DNA of 64,000 nucleotides from Calothrix anomala FACHB-343 (lineage in GTDB: Bacteria; Cyanobacteriota; Cyanobacteriia; Cyanobacteriales; Nostocaceae), in NCBI RefSeq assembly GCF_014696435.1, contig NZ_JACJQG010000054.1, forward strand, positions 1 through 64,000, given 5' to 3'. The notes beneath the pieces are model-generated. The model did no database searches. It worked only from the letters and a program-made list of their open reading frames with translations, and was not told the DNA's origin. Both the position numbers and the translations under genes were made by a program. Positions 18,333 to 26,173 of the stretch are shown here, piece by piece (the stretch's first letter is position 1; each line of letters begins with the position of its first letter).

Positions 18333-20900
18333 ATGAAAATACTCAAACATCTCCTCCTCACCCTATTAACAGCATCACTCTGTATCTTCCTCTCCCCCAG
18401 CTTCGCCATTAATCCACCCCAACAAACCCCAGCCCAAATCCTCTACCAAGCCGGAAAATATGCCGAAGCCATAGACATTTTAAAACAGACATTAGCTACA
18501 TTTAATCGCCAAGGAAATAAACTCAATGCAGCCATGACATTGAGTAACCTATCCTTAGCCTACCAACAATTAGGACAGTGGCAAGAAGCAGAAACAGCCA
18601 TTACTCAAAGCCTAGATTTACTAGCAAAACTTTCCACCCCTGAAAGTTCACAAATCCTCGCTCAAGCTTTAGATATTCAAGGACGGCTACAATTATCTCA
18701 AGGAAATCCAGAAGCAGCCTTAAATAATTGGCAAGGCGCAGCCAAGATTTATCAACAATTAAAAGATGAAGAATCCTTAATTCGCAATCAAATTAATCAA
18801 GCCCAAGCAATGCAAAATTTAGGTTTATATTTGCAAGCAGATAAAACCTTAATTGCCGTTGCAGCCAGCCTGAATAAATTACCCGATTCTCCCGTAAAAG
18901 CTGCCGGATTACTCAACTTAGGAAATATTCGCCGCCTAGTGGGTAATTTTCAACAATCCGAACAAATTTTAACAGATGCTTTGCAAGTTGCAGAACGCAT
19001 CAAATCAGCACAAATTATTAGTGATATTCGCCTCAGCCAAGGTAATACATACCGCAATCAAAGAGATAACCAAATTAATTTAGAAAATAAAGAAATTAAA
19101 AATAGCATCAAAAGCTTTACAGAAAAAGCAATTACATCTTATCAACAAGCTATCAACCCATCAGCAACCCCAACTACTAGAATTAACGCCCAATTAAATT
19201 TAATCAGTCTGCTGATAGATGAAAAAGATTGGCAGCAAGTAGCGCAATTATTACCACAAATTAAATCTCAGCTTGCAGAGTTACCAGTTAGCCGAACATC
19301 TGTATACGCCAAGATTAACTTTGCTCAAAGTTTAATTAAATATGGCGACCATGAACCCTCAACTTTTCCATCTGCTATTGAAATCTTACAACAAGCAATT
19401 AAAGAAGCACAAAACCTCAAAGATAAGCGCGGCGAATCTTACGCGCTAGGTACTTTAGGAGTTACATACCAAAAAACCGGAAATTTAACACAAGCTAAAA
19501 AACTCACTCAGCAAGCATTATCAATCGCCCAAAGTATTAATGCACCAGATATTACCTATCAATGGTTATGGCATCTAGGAAATTATATCAAAAGTGAAAA
19601 TAGAGAAACTGCCATGAAATTATATGAGAAATCATGGGAGATTTTACAATCACTGCGTACTGATTTAATCGCGATGAATCAAAGTACTCAGTTTTCATTT
19701 CGCGAGAATATAGAACCTGTGTATCGAGATTTTGTTGACTTACTCTTGCAGGAAAAAAATTCTCAAGCAGATAATTTAAACCGTGCCCGCCAAGTCATAG
19801 AATCTTTGCAAGTTGCTGAAATTGATAACTTTTTACGTACATCTTGTTTACGCCCGATTACACCAATTGATAAATTAGCTGACGATGAGCCAGCTACCGC
19901 CATTATCTATCCCATTATTTTAGGCGATCGCGTGGAAACGATTGTTAAATTATCTCAAGAAAAAATCAAATATTACACAACTAATATCTCTAAAATTCAA
20001 GTAGAAGAAACCATTAGCCAGCTAAGAGGGAATTTAGCGATAGATAATCGCAAATATGAAGTTAAAGAATTATCCGAACAGATTTATGATTGGTTAATTC
20101 GACCTGCTAAAGCCGAGTTAGAAACTAATCAAATCAAAACCTTAGTATTTGTCTTAGATGGTGCTTTGCGAAATATCCCAATGTCGATTTTGTACGATAG
20201 AGAGCAGCAAAAATATTTAATTCAAAATTATGCTATAGCTTTGGCTCCCAGTTTACAGCTAGTTGAACCCAAGCCATTAAAAAAGGTGAAATTAAATGCC
20301 TTAATTGGCGGAGTTAGTGAAGAAATCAAAGTAGCTGGTAAAACTTTTATGTCGCTGCCAAATGTTAAAAATGAAATCGCGGAAATTCGCAGCGAACTTG
20401 CGCAAAACCAAGAACTTTATAATGCAAGTTTTACTAAAACTAACTTAGAAACAAAGGTAAAATCCGATCCTTTTTCAGTAGTGCATCTAGCTACCCACGG
20501 ACAGTTTAGTTCTAATTCTGAAGAAACTTACATTCTCACCTGGGATAAGTTATTGAAAGTTAATGAACTAGATAATTTATTGAGAACTAGAGATAATACC
20601 AAACCAGAGAGTATAGAATTACTGGTTTTGAGTGCTTGCAAAACTGCTAAAGGTGATAAACAAGCTGCTTTAGGGTTAGCCGGGGTTGCAGTTAAATCTG
20701 GGGCACGTAGTACTTTAGCATCTCTTTGGGTAGCAGACGATCCATCAGCGAAAAAAATTATGCGTGAATTTTATAAGCAATTAAAAACAGGCGTAAGTAA
20801 AGCTGAAGCATTGCGACGCGCTCAACTTAGCGTTTTTGCGGAATTAGAAAGTTCTCCATTCCAATGGGCACCTTATGTTCTTGTGGGTAATTGGTTGTAA
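18333..20900 (+). CDS. Exported TPR-CHAT caspase-like protease
   Basis: The protein has 855 residues. Residues 1-25 are a signal peptide (ILKHLLLTLLTASLCIFLS, ending SFA). Residues about 35-460 are TPR repeats. The C-terminal CHAT domain (about 560-855) has the catalytic His in LATHGQF (H722) and Cys in LSACKTA (C769), both intact, and ends SPFQWAPYVLVGNWL, the usual CHAT C-terminus. CHAT proteins are clan CD cysteine peptidases. A signal peptide points to periplasmic or extracellular action, unlike cytosolic CHAT effectors. It follows the exoprotein gene by 76 bases on the same strand; processing of the exoprotein is a plausible but unproven role. Confidence 0.88.
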   Translation: MKILKHLLLTLLTASLCIFLSPSFAINPPQQTPAQILYQAGKYAEAIDILKQTLATFNRQGNKLNAAMTLSNLSLAYQQLGQWQEAETAITQSLDLLAKLSTPESSQILAQALDIQGRLQLSQGNPEAALNNWQGAAKIYQQLKDEESLIRNQINQAQAMQNLGLYLQADKTLIAVAASLNKLPDSPVKAAGLLNLGNIRRLVGNFQQSEQILTDALQVAERIKSAQIISDIRLSQGNTYRNQRDNQINLENKEIKNSIKSFTEKAITSYQQAINPSATPTTRINAQLNLISLLIDEKDWQQVAQLLPQIKSQLAELPVSRTSVYAKINFAQSLIKYGDHEPSTFPSAIEILQQAIKEAQNLKDKRGESYALGTLGVTYQKTGNLTQAKKLTQQALSIAQSINAPDITYQWLWHLGNYIKSENRETAMKLYEKSWEILQSLRTDLIAMNQSTQFSFRENIEPVYRDFVDLLLQEKNSQADNLNRARQVIESLQVAEIDNFLRTSCLRPITPIDKLADDEPATAIIYPIILGDRVETIVKLSQEKIKYYTTNISKIQVEETISQLRGNLAIDNRKYEVKELSEQIYDWLIRPAKAELETNQIKTLVFVLDGALRNIPMSILYDREQQKYLIQNYAIALAPSLQLVEPKPLKKVKLNALIGGVSEEIKVAGKTFMSLPNVKNEIAEIRSELAQNQELYNASFTKTNLETKVKSDPFSVVHLATHGQFSSNSEETYILTWDKLLKVNELDNLLRTRDNTKPESIELLVLSACKTAKGDKQAALGLAGVAVKSGARSTLASLWVADDPSAKKIMREFYKQLKTGVSKAEALRRAQLSVFAELESSPFQWAPYVLVGNWL

Positions 20901-21247
20901 TTTGTCATTGGTCATTGGTCATTTGTCATTACGGAAGAAGGGCGGGGAAACCCCGCCCCTACGGGATACTGCTGGCGAATGGTGGGTTTTACCCCTCAAC
21001 ACTTGATATAAACTGTTCTCTCGCTTATCCGACACATCGCCCGCAGGCTGGAAGCCACTGGCTCACGCTACGAAGCCCACCTTCGTGGGCTTTGTACGAT
21101 TAGCCGCACCCTTGAGGGTGACGGCGGAATTTCGGGACAAGCGAGGGGTCTTACCCCTGATTCGCCAGCAGAATCCTACGGATATGGGTTTTTTTCCTGG
21201 AAGTGTGTGTGCATGGAAATCTGTATTTATCCCGATATAGATACAGA
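20901..21247. repeat. Repeat-rich spacer: STRR, perfect GC hairpin, short palindromes
   Basis: A TGTCATTGGTCATT STRR runs at 20901-20930. The hairpin GGGCGGGG-AAA-CCCCGCCC at 20940-20958 is identical to 1138-1156. AAGCCCACCTTCGTGGGCTT at 21075-21094 is a near-perfect palindrome of a type common in cyanobacterial spacers. No gene is supported here. Confidence 0.6.
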
Positions 21248-21356
21248 ATTGACATACTCCCCAGCCTAAAGGCGTGGGGATTCTGGGTTTAAACAACAGT
21301 TGCAGGCATAGCCCGTCTTACACTATCTCGCCCGACAGACAATGCCCTGCCTGTTT
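21248..21356 (+). mobile_element. IS200/IS605-type end remnant, copy 1 (no transposase)
   Basis: It runs from TTGACATACTCCCCAGCC with a short hairpin (CCCCAGCC...GGCGTGGGG), through GCAGGCATAGCCCGTCTTAC, to CAGACAATGCCCTGCCTGTT. An inverted, diverged copy lies at 39754-39863. A compact hairpin followed by a conserved stretch resembles the subterminal hairpins of IS200/IS605 elements, or a small non-autonomous derivative. No TnpA or TnpB frame is nearby. A further hairpin (GCCGTCCTTAAAGGACGGGGC) follows at 21379-21399. Confidence 0.5.
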
Positions 21357-21437
21357 CCACAATTCTATCAACAAGCCGTCCTTAAAGGACGGGGCTTTAG
21401 ACCCTGGTTTTTGGTAAAAAACACCATAAAGGAAACG

Positions 21438-21920
21438 ATGATTTATACAAATAAGGTTAATCAGGCGATTTTAGGCTCAAAATACTGGATAATGGGGTTA
21501 GTGTCTACTGCTATGGTTTTTACGCCAGCGATCGCACTTGCTAACCATGAGTATTGGCTAAATAGCGTCCGCGATCAACTCATCCGTGCGGCTGTGAGTT
21601 TAAACTTGGGCGGTAATTACGAACTTACACACGATCCTTTTGTCGATCAACTCAGTAGCAATCAAGGTGATTATATAACTCTAAATCTGCGTCGAGGCGT
21701 CGATTATGCGATCGTTGGAGTATGCGATCAAGATTGTCGAGATATAGATTTGCGACTTTATGATGAAGATGGAAACCTCATCGATTCTGACACTGGCGAC
21801 GATGATTACCCAGCTGTCAGAGTCCGGCCTCGTTGGAGTGGTCAATTTCAAATTAAAGTCACTATGGCAACATGTAGAGCAAATTATTGTTACTACGGCA
21901 TAGGCGCATTTGGCAGATAA
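21438..21920 (+). CDS. Small exported protein, beta-sandwich (PPC-like)
   Basis: The protein has 160 residues from the ATG at 21438, which follows AAAGGAAACG. An upstream extension would read through the mobile-element remnant and is rejected. A signal peptide (to about residue 34, ending IALA-NHE) precedes a domain with DYITLNLRRGVDYAIVGVCD, DIDLRLYDEDGNLIDSD and a closing GQFQIKV, which resembles bacterial pre-peptidase C-terminal-like beta sandwiches. Four to five Cys suggest disulphides in an exported protein. The function is unknown. Confidence 0.7.
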   Translation: MIYTNKVNQAILGSKYWIMGLVSTAMVFTPAIALANHEYWLNSVRDQLIRAAVSLNLGGNYELTHDPFVDQLSSNQGDYITLNLRRGVDYAIVGVCDQDCRDIDLRLYDEDGNLIDSDTGDDDYPAVRVRPRWSGQFQIKVTMATCRANYCYYGIGAFGR

Positions 21921-22410
21921 TTATCCCTAAAATAGTGCAATTCAAGATAGCTGGAAAAGGCTGTCATTTGTCACTTGTACTGAGCGTTCGCGTAGCGTCT
22001 CGAAGAGAAGCCGAAGTATTTGTCATTTGTCATTGGTAAGGGTTTCAAGTCTATTTACGTTTAGTAAAATAGTTTGGTGCCATTACCGATTTACTTATTT
22101 TCAAAAAACTATATCTATATATTTATAGCCATTACAAAAAGAATGGTAGGGGCATGGCAATGCCATGCCCTCTAGAATATATTGATGTGTCGCCAATACT
22201 ATTTAAATTGCTATTATACATTTCTGCTACTTTAAACTAAAGCATATTAGGATGGGTATTGCCTACCTATTTTTTTTGAAAATTACAATAGTAACCATAG
22301 ATTTTATTAAAAACAAAATTTCAATTTACCTGCATGGAAAATCTCACCTGACCCGATTAAGTTAATGAAGGGATAAAAACTCTCTTAACTTACAACAAAG
22401 GACTTTAAAA
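21921..22410. repeat. 490-base spacer with dispersed repeats
   Basis: At 21966-22020 the spacer has ACTTGTACTGAGCG, a truncated form of an element also present at 47440-47466, and a CATTTGTCATT STRR. At 22146-22188 is an inverted copy of the GGGCATGGCATTGCC/ATATATTCTAGAG family, also at 29953-29985 and 38653-38693. The 22251-22400 part holds the promoter region of the next gene; a TPP-like string at 22350 is discussed under rejected items. Confidence 0.6.
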
Positions 22411-22827
22411 ATGATTCGTCGTTCAGCTTCTATTGCCTTAACTACCTTAATGGCTTTACCTGTTGCCGGTCTGATTAATCAACTCTCAATTAATCCCGCA
22501 ATGGCTCAAACTAGCAGATGTACTTTAAATGTTCAACCCGGTCAATCTGCATATTCTCGTGGTACAAATATTGCTGTTCGTTTCCACGTTACCCAAAATG
22601 GACATCCAGTTGCAAATACTCCTGTATTAGTTCAAGAAACCTATTATCATGAGTTTCGTAAAAGAACTGAGCAAAGAATTTTAACTCAGACACAAACCAA
22701 TCATGAAGGTGGTTTTACATTACGTTATGAAGTACCTACAGAAGTATTCAAAGACAAAGTTAGTTTGTTATTTGTTAATCCTGTCGCTGGAGGTTGCTCT
22801 CGCTCTTTCGTCATCCCCATCGGTTAA
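22411..22827 (+). CDS. Small exported protein with Ig-like/carboxypeptidase-regulatory-like fold
   Basis: The protein has 138 residues preceded by AAAGGAC. A signal peptide ends at AMAQ (about residue 32). The mature part has RGTNIAVRFHVTQNGHPVANTPVLV and TQTNHEGGFTLRYEVP, the pattern of a bacterial Ig-like or CarboxypepD-regulatory domain, and a closing Cys pair (C37, C130). I do not recognise a named family. It is the first of five genes (22411-25816) on one strand, all encoding exported proteins. Confidence 0.65.
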   Translation: MIRRSASIALTTLMALPVAGLINQLSINPAMAQTSRCTLNVQPGQSAYSRGTNIAVRFHVTQNGHPVANTPVLVQETYYHEFRKRTEQRILTQTQTNHEGGFTLRYEVPTEVFKDKVSLLFVNPVAGGCSRSFVIPIG

Positions 22828-22862
22828 TAGTCATTTTATTTGATGTGTGACTAAGTGAAAAT

Positions 22863-22899
22863 ATAAATTCCCGATTTTTTCAACAAGTCGGGAATTTAT
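22863..22899 (+). terminator. Hairpin downstream of the Ig-like gene
   Basis: A perfect 12-bp inverted repeat, ATAAATTCCCGA (22863-22874) and TCGGGAATTTAT (22888-22899), has a 13-base loop containing a T tract. It lies 36 bases after the stop. A U tract after the stem is missing, so it may stabilise or attenuate rather than terminate. Confidence 0.5.
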
Positions 22900-22942
22900 C
22901 TCATCAAAATCATCTTAAGCATCATTTTTTTCATAAAAAGCC

Positions 22943-23311
22943 ATGATGAATAAAACAAAAATAATCACCACTTTATTATGTATTGTCGGCATCTTAAATA
23001 TTCCCCAAAAAAGCCAAGCAATAGAGATAAGAGGGTTATTAGATGAAATATTAAAACGTGGTATATGCGCGGTTGTGCAAGCGCAAAGTGGAGATTGTGC
23101 GCCAAATATAAATACATCACCAATTCCTACACCCACCACACCGCTACCTGACTCCTCATCTCCTAGCGAAGTGCCAAATATACCCACTGATACCAGTTCC
23201 AATATTCCCCAAACCTCGGAAACTTCGCCAATGTACAACAACTTTCAGGAGTTTCCCCAAACCAATCAAGAGGTAAATCCCCAAGATGAAAACCCAGACA
23301 GGCTTTGGTAG
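22943..23311 (+). CDS. Small exported Pro/Thr/Ser-rich protein ending PDRLW
   Basis: The protein has 122 residues. A signal peptide (NKTKIITTLLCIVGILNIPQ, ending SQA-IE) precedes a short Cys-containing stretch (RGICAVVQAQSGDCAP) and a P/T/S-rich low-complexity linker (residues 55-85). The last residues, NPDRLW, resemble the SPERVW end of the COP23-like product two genes on. I recognise no family. It lies in the run of exported-protein genes. Confidence 0.6.
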   Translation: MMNKTKIITTLLCIVGILNIPQKSQAIEIRGLLDEILKRGICAVVQAQSGDCAPNINTSPIPTPTTPLPDSSSPSEVPNIPTDTSSNIPQTSETSPMYNNFQEFPQTNQEVNPQDENPDRLW

Positions 23312-23382
23312 GTTTAAATTTTCAATGCATGGTTTTTCAAAGTTAACCCGATAAAGGATTAGTAGCGTTATTAAGCCAGGAT

Positions 23383-23985
23383 ATGAATACAACTGTACAA
23401 TCCAGCGCCAAAGCCTTGAGTTTGGCTGTATTTACGAGTTTAGCGGCTGTTTTGAGTTGCCATCAACCAAGTTTAGCTCAAAGTACTACCTTCTTTTGCG
23501 ATCGCAATTCGCAAGGAGTACTCACTACTTATGCACAGACTAAATCTCGTAATGTCCCGGTAATTCGTTGGAAGTCCTGGGATTTTGCAGCAGCTGGTTA
23601 TACTCCAGAACAACGTTGTGAAGAAGTCTCTAGAAGGTTTCAAACCTATAAAAATAATGGGATGTTAAATTACATCACCACAGGTATCATGAATCGCCAA
23701 TCTGTAGTTTGTGTCAGCAGCGCCAAAGGTGGTGGTTGTCAAGGTTTGTTATTTACTCTCAAACCAGGTGCAAATGCTAGCCGTGTCTTACAACAATTAT
23801 TTGATATTAGTGAAGGTAAAAGTAATACTGTTGTCTATGAAAGTTTTGGTTCGTCAAGGAATACTCCAACTGATACTAATTATATTGATGTTAATCAGTT
23901 GTTGAATATTACCCCAGAAGAATCAACATCCGATCCTACCCCTAGCACTCAACCTGAAGTTATATCTCCCGAAAGAGTTTGGTAG
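23383..23985 (+). CDS. COP23-domain protein
   Basis: The protein has 200 residues. A signal peptide ends at SLAQ (about residue 33). It is followed by a COP23-like domain with TFFCDRNSQGVLTTYA, VIRWKSWDFAAAGYTPEQRCEEVSRRF in part, INTG-like ITTGIMNRQSVVCV, and GCQGLLFTLKPG. Four Cys, typical of the family, are present. COP23 was described as a circadian oscillating protein in cyanobacteria; its biochemical function is unknown. The Pro/Thr-rich C-terminus ends SPERVW. Two trypsin-like genes follow, a pairing I recall from other cyanobacteria. Confidence 0.82.
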   Translation: MNTTVQSSAKALSLAVFTSLAAVLSCHQPSLAQSTTFFCDRNSQGVLTTYAQTKSRNVPVIRWKSWDFAAAGYTPEQRCEEVSRRFQTYKNNGMLNYITTGIMNRQSVVCVSSAKGGGCQGLLFTLKPGANASRVLQQLFDISEGKSNTVVYESFGSSRNTPTDTNYIDVNQLLNITPEESTSDPTPSTQPEVISPERVW

Positions 23986-24013
23986 TTCTGTAAATACCAA
24001 CACTTGATGAGAG

Positions 24014-24796
24014 ATGAAGAAAAGTTTGTTAATACTGACAATCTGTCTGAACTTTTACTTAGCTACCTTCCCTGAGCAGATATTACCTGAAAACACGACT
24101 TTAACAGTAGCTAATTCCTGCATCGCACCAGAACTATCAACAGTGCAATTGCATAAACATGCTAAATCAATTACCGTTAAAGTTTTTTCAGGAGATGCTT
24201 GGGGTTCGGGAATTTTAATTCATAAGCAAGGACAAGATTATACAGTTTTAACTAACGACCATGTATTAATCGCAGGACAAGGAAAACCATATCGCATTCA
24301 AACGCCTGATAGTCAGATTTATCATGCTGTTGTGATAGAAGCTGCTAAATTTTCTGGGCAGGATTTAGCCTTATTAAGATTTCGCAGCCAAACTAAAAAC
24401 TATCAAGTAGCCTCATTGCACAAGTCGGGAAAATTATCAGTAGACAATGAAGTATTTGCGGCTGGTTTTCCTTTAGAATCACCAAATTTTTTATTCACTA
24501 CAGGTAGAATCAAACTCTTGTTAAACCAACCGCTAAAAGGAGGGTTGCAAATTGGATATAGCAATGAAATTCAAAAAGGTATGAGTGGCGGCCCAGTGTT
24601 AAATCGTCAAGGTCAAGTGATAGCGATTAATGCTATACATGCCTATCCATTGTGGGGTAATCCCTATATATTTCACAATCAGGAAATCCCTAGTAAATCT
24701 CTACAAGAACAAATGAGCGCACTGAGTTGGGCTGTGCCCATCGAAACTTTTTTGAAAATGGCACCAAAGTCAATTATTAGTCAAGAGTGTTCATAA
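24014..24796 (+). CDS. Exported trypsin-like serine protease
   Basis: The protein has 260 residues. A hydrophobic N-terminal segment (about 4-18) is a signal peptide. The chymotrypsin-fold triad is intact: H83 in TNDHVL, D117 in GQDLALLRF, and S191 in GMSGGPVLN. No PDZ domain is present, unlike Deg/HtrA enzymes, so this is a stand-alone S1-family protease. It lies 28 bases after the COP23-like gene and is probably co-transcribed. The next gene is a paralogue. Confidence 0.86.
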   Translation: MKKSLLILTICLNFYLATFPEQILPENTTLTVANSCIAPELSTVQLHKHAKSITVKVFSGDAWGSGILIHKQGQDYTVLTNDHVLIAGQGKPYRIQTPDSQIYHAVVIEAAKFSGQDLALLRFRSQTKNYQVASLHKSGKLSVDNEVFAAGFPLESPNFLFTTGRIKLLLNQPLKGGLQIGYSNEIQKGMSGGPVLNRQGQVIAINAIHAYPLWGNPYIFHNQEIPSKSLQEQMSALSWAVPIETFLKMAPKSIISQECS

Positions 24797-24871
24797 ATGA
24801 TGGTTAATATTTTGTTAACTATCTTTTCATTAATTGAATGTTGAAAATTTAGACTTCTTAGAGGAAAAATC

Positions 24872-25816
24872 ATGAAATATCAAGATAATCTTGCAGCTAT
24901 TTTAGCTGGTACAACTGTTGTTAGCGCTATTGTAATTATGCAGCCAGTAGCCGCTTTCGCAATGACTGGAGAAGAAATTAATAATATAGCTCGTGAAGTT
25001 ACAGTTTTAATTAAAGGAGAACAAGGACATGGTTCGGGAGTAATTATTTCTCAAGAAAATAATACTTATCATGTGTTGACTGCTTATCATGTTGTTGCCC
25101 AACGGGATAATTACAAAGTTGTCACTGCTGATAAAAAAGCCTATCAATTAACTAAGATTACCCGCTTACCAAATGTTGATATGGCTGTTGTACAGTTTAG
25201 TAGCAATCAAAACTATAAAGTAGCAAAAATTGCGAATTCTCAACAAGCTGTTGTTGGTAACTCAGTGTTTATTTCTGGATGGCCTGCGCCTGGAAGCACT
25301 AAACAATTAGTCCGTCAATTTACATCTGGACAAATATCAGGAACATTAGACCAACCCATAGAAGGCTACCAAATGATTTACACTAATGTTACTCGTAAGG
25401 GAATGAGTGGAGGCCCGGTATTTGATGGTGGCGGTCGTGTAGTGGGGATTCACGGATTAGGAGATACAGAAGACCCCGATTTATTAACTAGACAAGGACA
25501 ACTAAGTCCCGATACTGCGCAAAACATTGCTAGTTTAATTAAGCCTGGGTTTAATTATGCAATTCCTATCAATACTTTTTTAACTTTGGCTGCTCAACAA
25601 AAATTAGATTTAGCCTTAAAATTAGATTCTCAAAAGGCACCAAATACGGCTGTAGCCTATACGCCTTCAGCACAACCCGATAGTCGTGATGTCATTGATG
25701 ATGTTAATAATGTTTTAGCTGATGTCAACCAAGGTATTAATGTAATTAATCAAACCACAGGTACTATTAATGAAGGAACGAATGCCATTAATCGCTTGTT
25801 AAATATTTTTCGCTGA
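24872..25816 (+). CDS. Exported trypsin-like serine protease with C-terminal helical tail
   Basis: The protein has 314 residues, with AGAGGAAA before the ATG. A signal peptide ends near AAFA (residue 30). The triad is intact: H73 in TAYHVV, D103 in NVDMAVVQF, S179 in GMSGGPVFD. The tail after residue 265 is helical and Asn/Ile-rich (NNVLADVNQGINVINQT...), with no recognised domain. It shares the fold and gene context of 24014-24796 but only modest identity. The substrate is unknown. Confidence 0.86.
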   Translation: MKYQDNLAAILAGTTVVSAIVIMQPVAAFAMTGEEINNIAREVTVLIKGEQGHGSGVIISQENNTYHVLTAYHVVAQRDNYKVVTADKKAYQLTKITRLPNVDMAVVQFSSNQNYKVAKIANSQQAVVGNSVFISGWPAPGSTKQLVRQFTSGQISGTLDQPIEGYQMIYTNVTRKGMSGGPVFDGGGRVVGIHGLGDTEDPDLLTRQGQLSPDTAQNIASLIKPGFNYAIPINTFLTLAAQQKLDLALKLDSQKAPNTAVAYTPSAQPDSRDVIDDVNNVLADVNQGINVINQTTGTINEGTNAINRLLNIFR

Positions 25817-26173
25817 TGAACGCAACACTTAGGGTACAGCATTGTTCATTGGTGTTAACTTAACGCTAAGAAACCCAACACCCGAAAATTTTGGTATTGT
25901 TGGGTTTCACTCTGTTCAACCCAACCTACATTTACTACATTTACAGCATATTTCAGGTAAATGAGGTACGCGCTTCGGGGCATGGCAGTGCCAGTGCCCC
26001 TACAATAGCTAAAAATAGGCTCACTGAAAAATTATTTTGTCAGGATGCATGATTTTTCCTACCTCACCCGATACAGAGATAGGGGGGAGAAATCACTTAT
26101 TCAATTAGTGTTTGCTTGTATCAAGCAGAATCCAGTGATAGATACCCCTTGTTCATCTATCGAGGATTGAGAT
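25817..26173. repeat. 357-base spacer: AAACCCAACA hairpin and GCATGGC repeat
   Basis: A perfect 10-bp inverted repeat, AAACCCAACA at 25871-25880 and TGTTGGGTTT at 25899-25908, lies downstream of the protease gene and is a candidate terminator. It is related to 62062-62095. A GGGGCATGGCAGTGCC dispersed repeat lies at 25977-26003. GAGG at 26162 is the ribosome-binding site of the next gene. Confidence 0.6.

Noticed and set aside
22330-22400. TPP-riboswitch-like string (ACCTGACCCGA...GAAGGGA) upstream of the 22411 gene
   Set aside because: The 3' half looks like a THI box, but the CTGAGA half and the needed stem pairs are missing and the downstream gene is not a thiamin gene.
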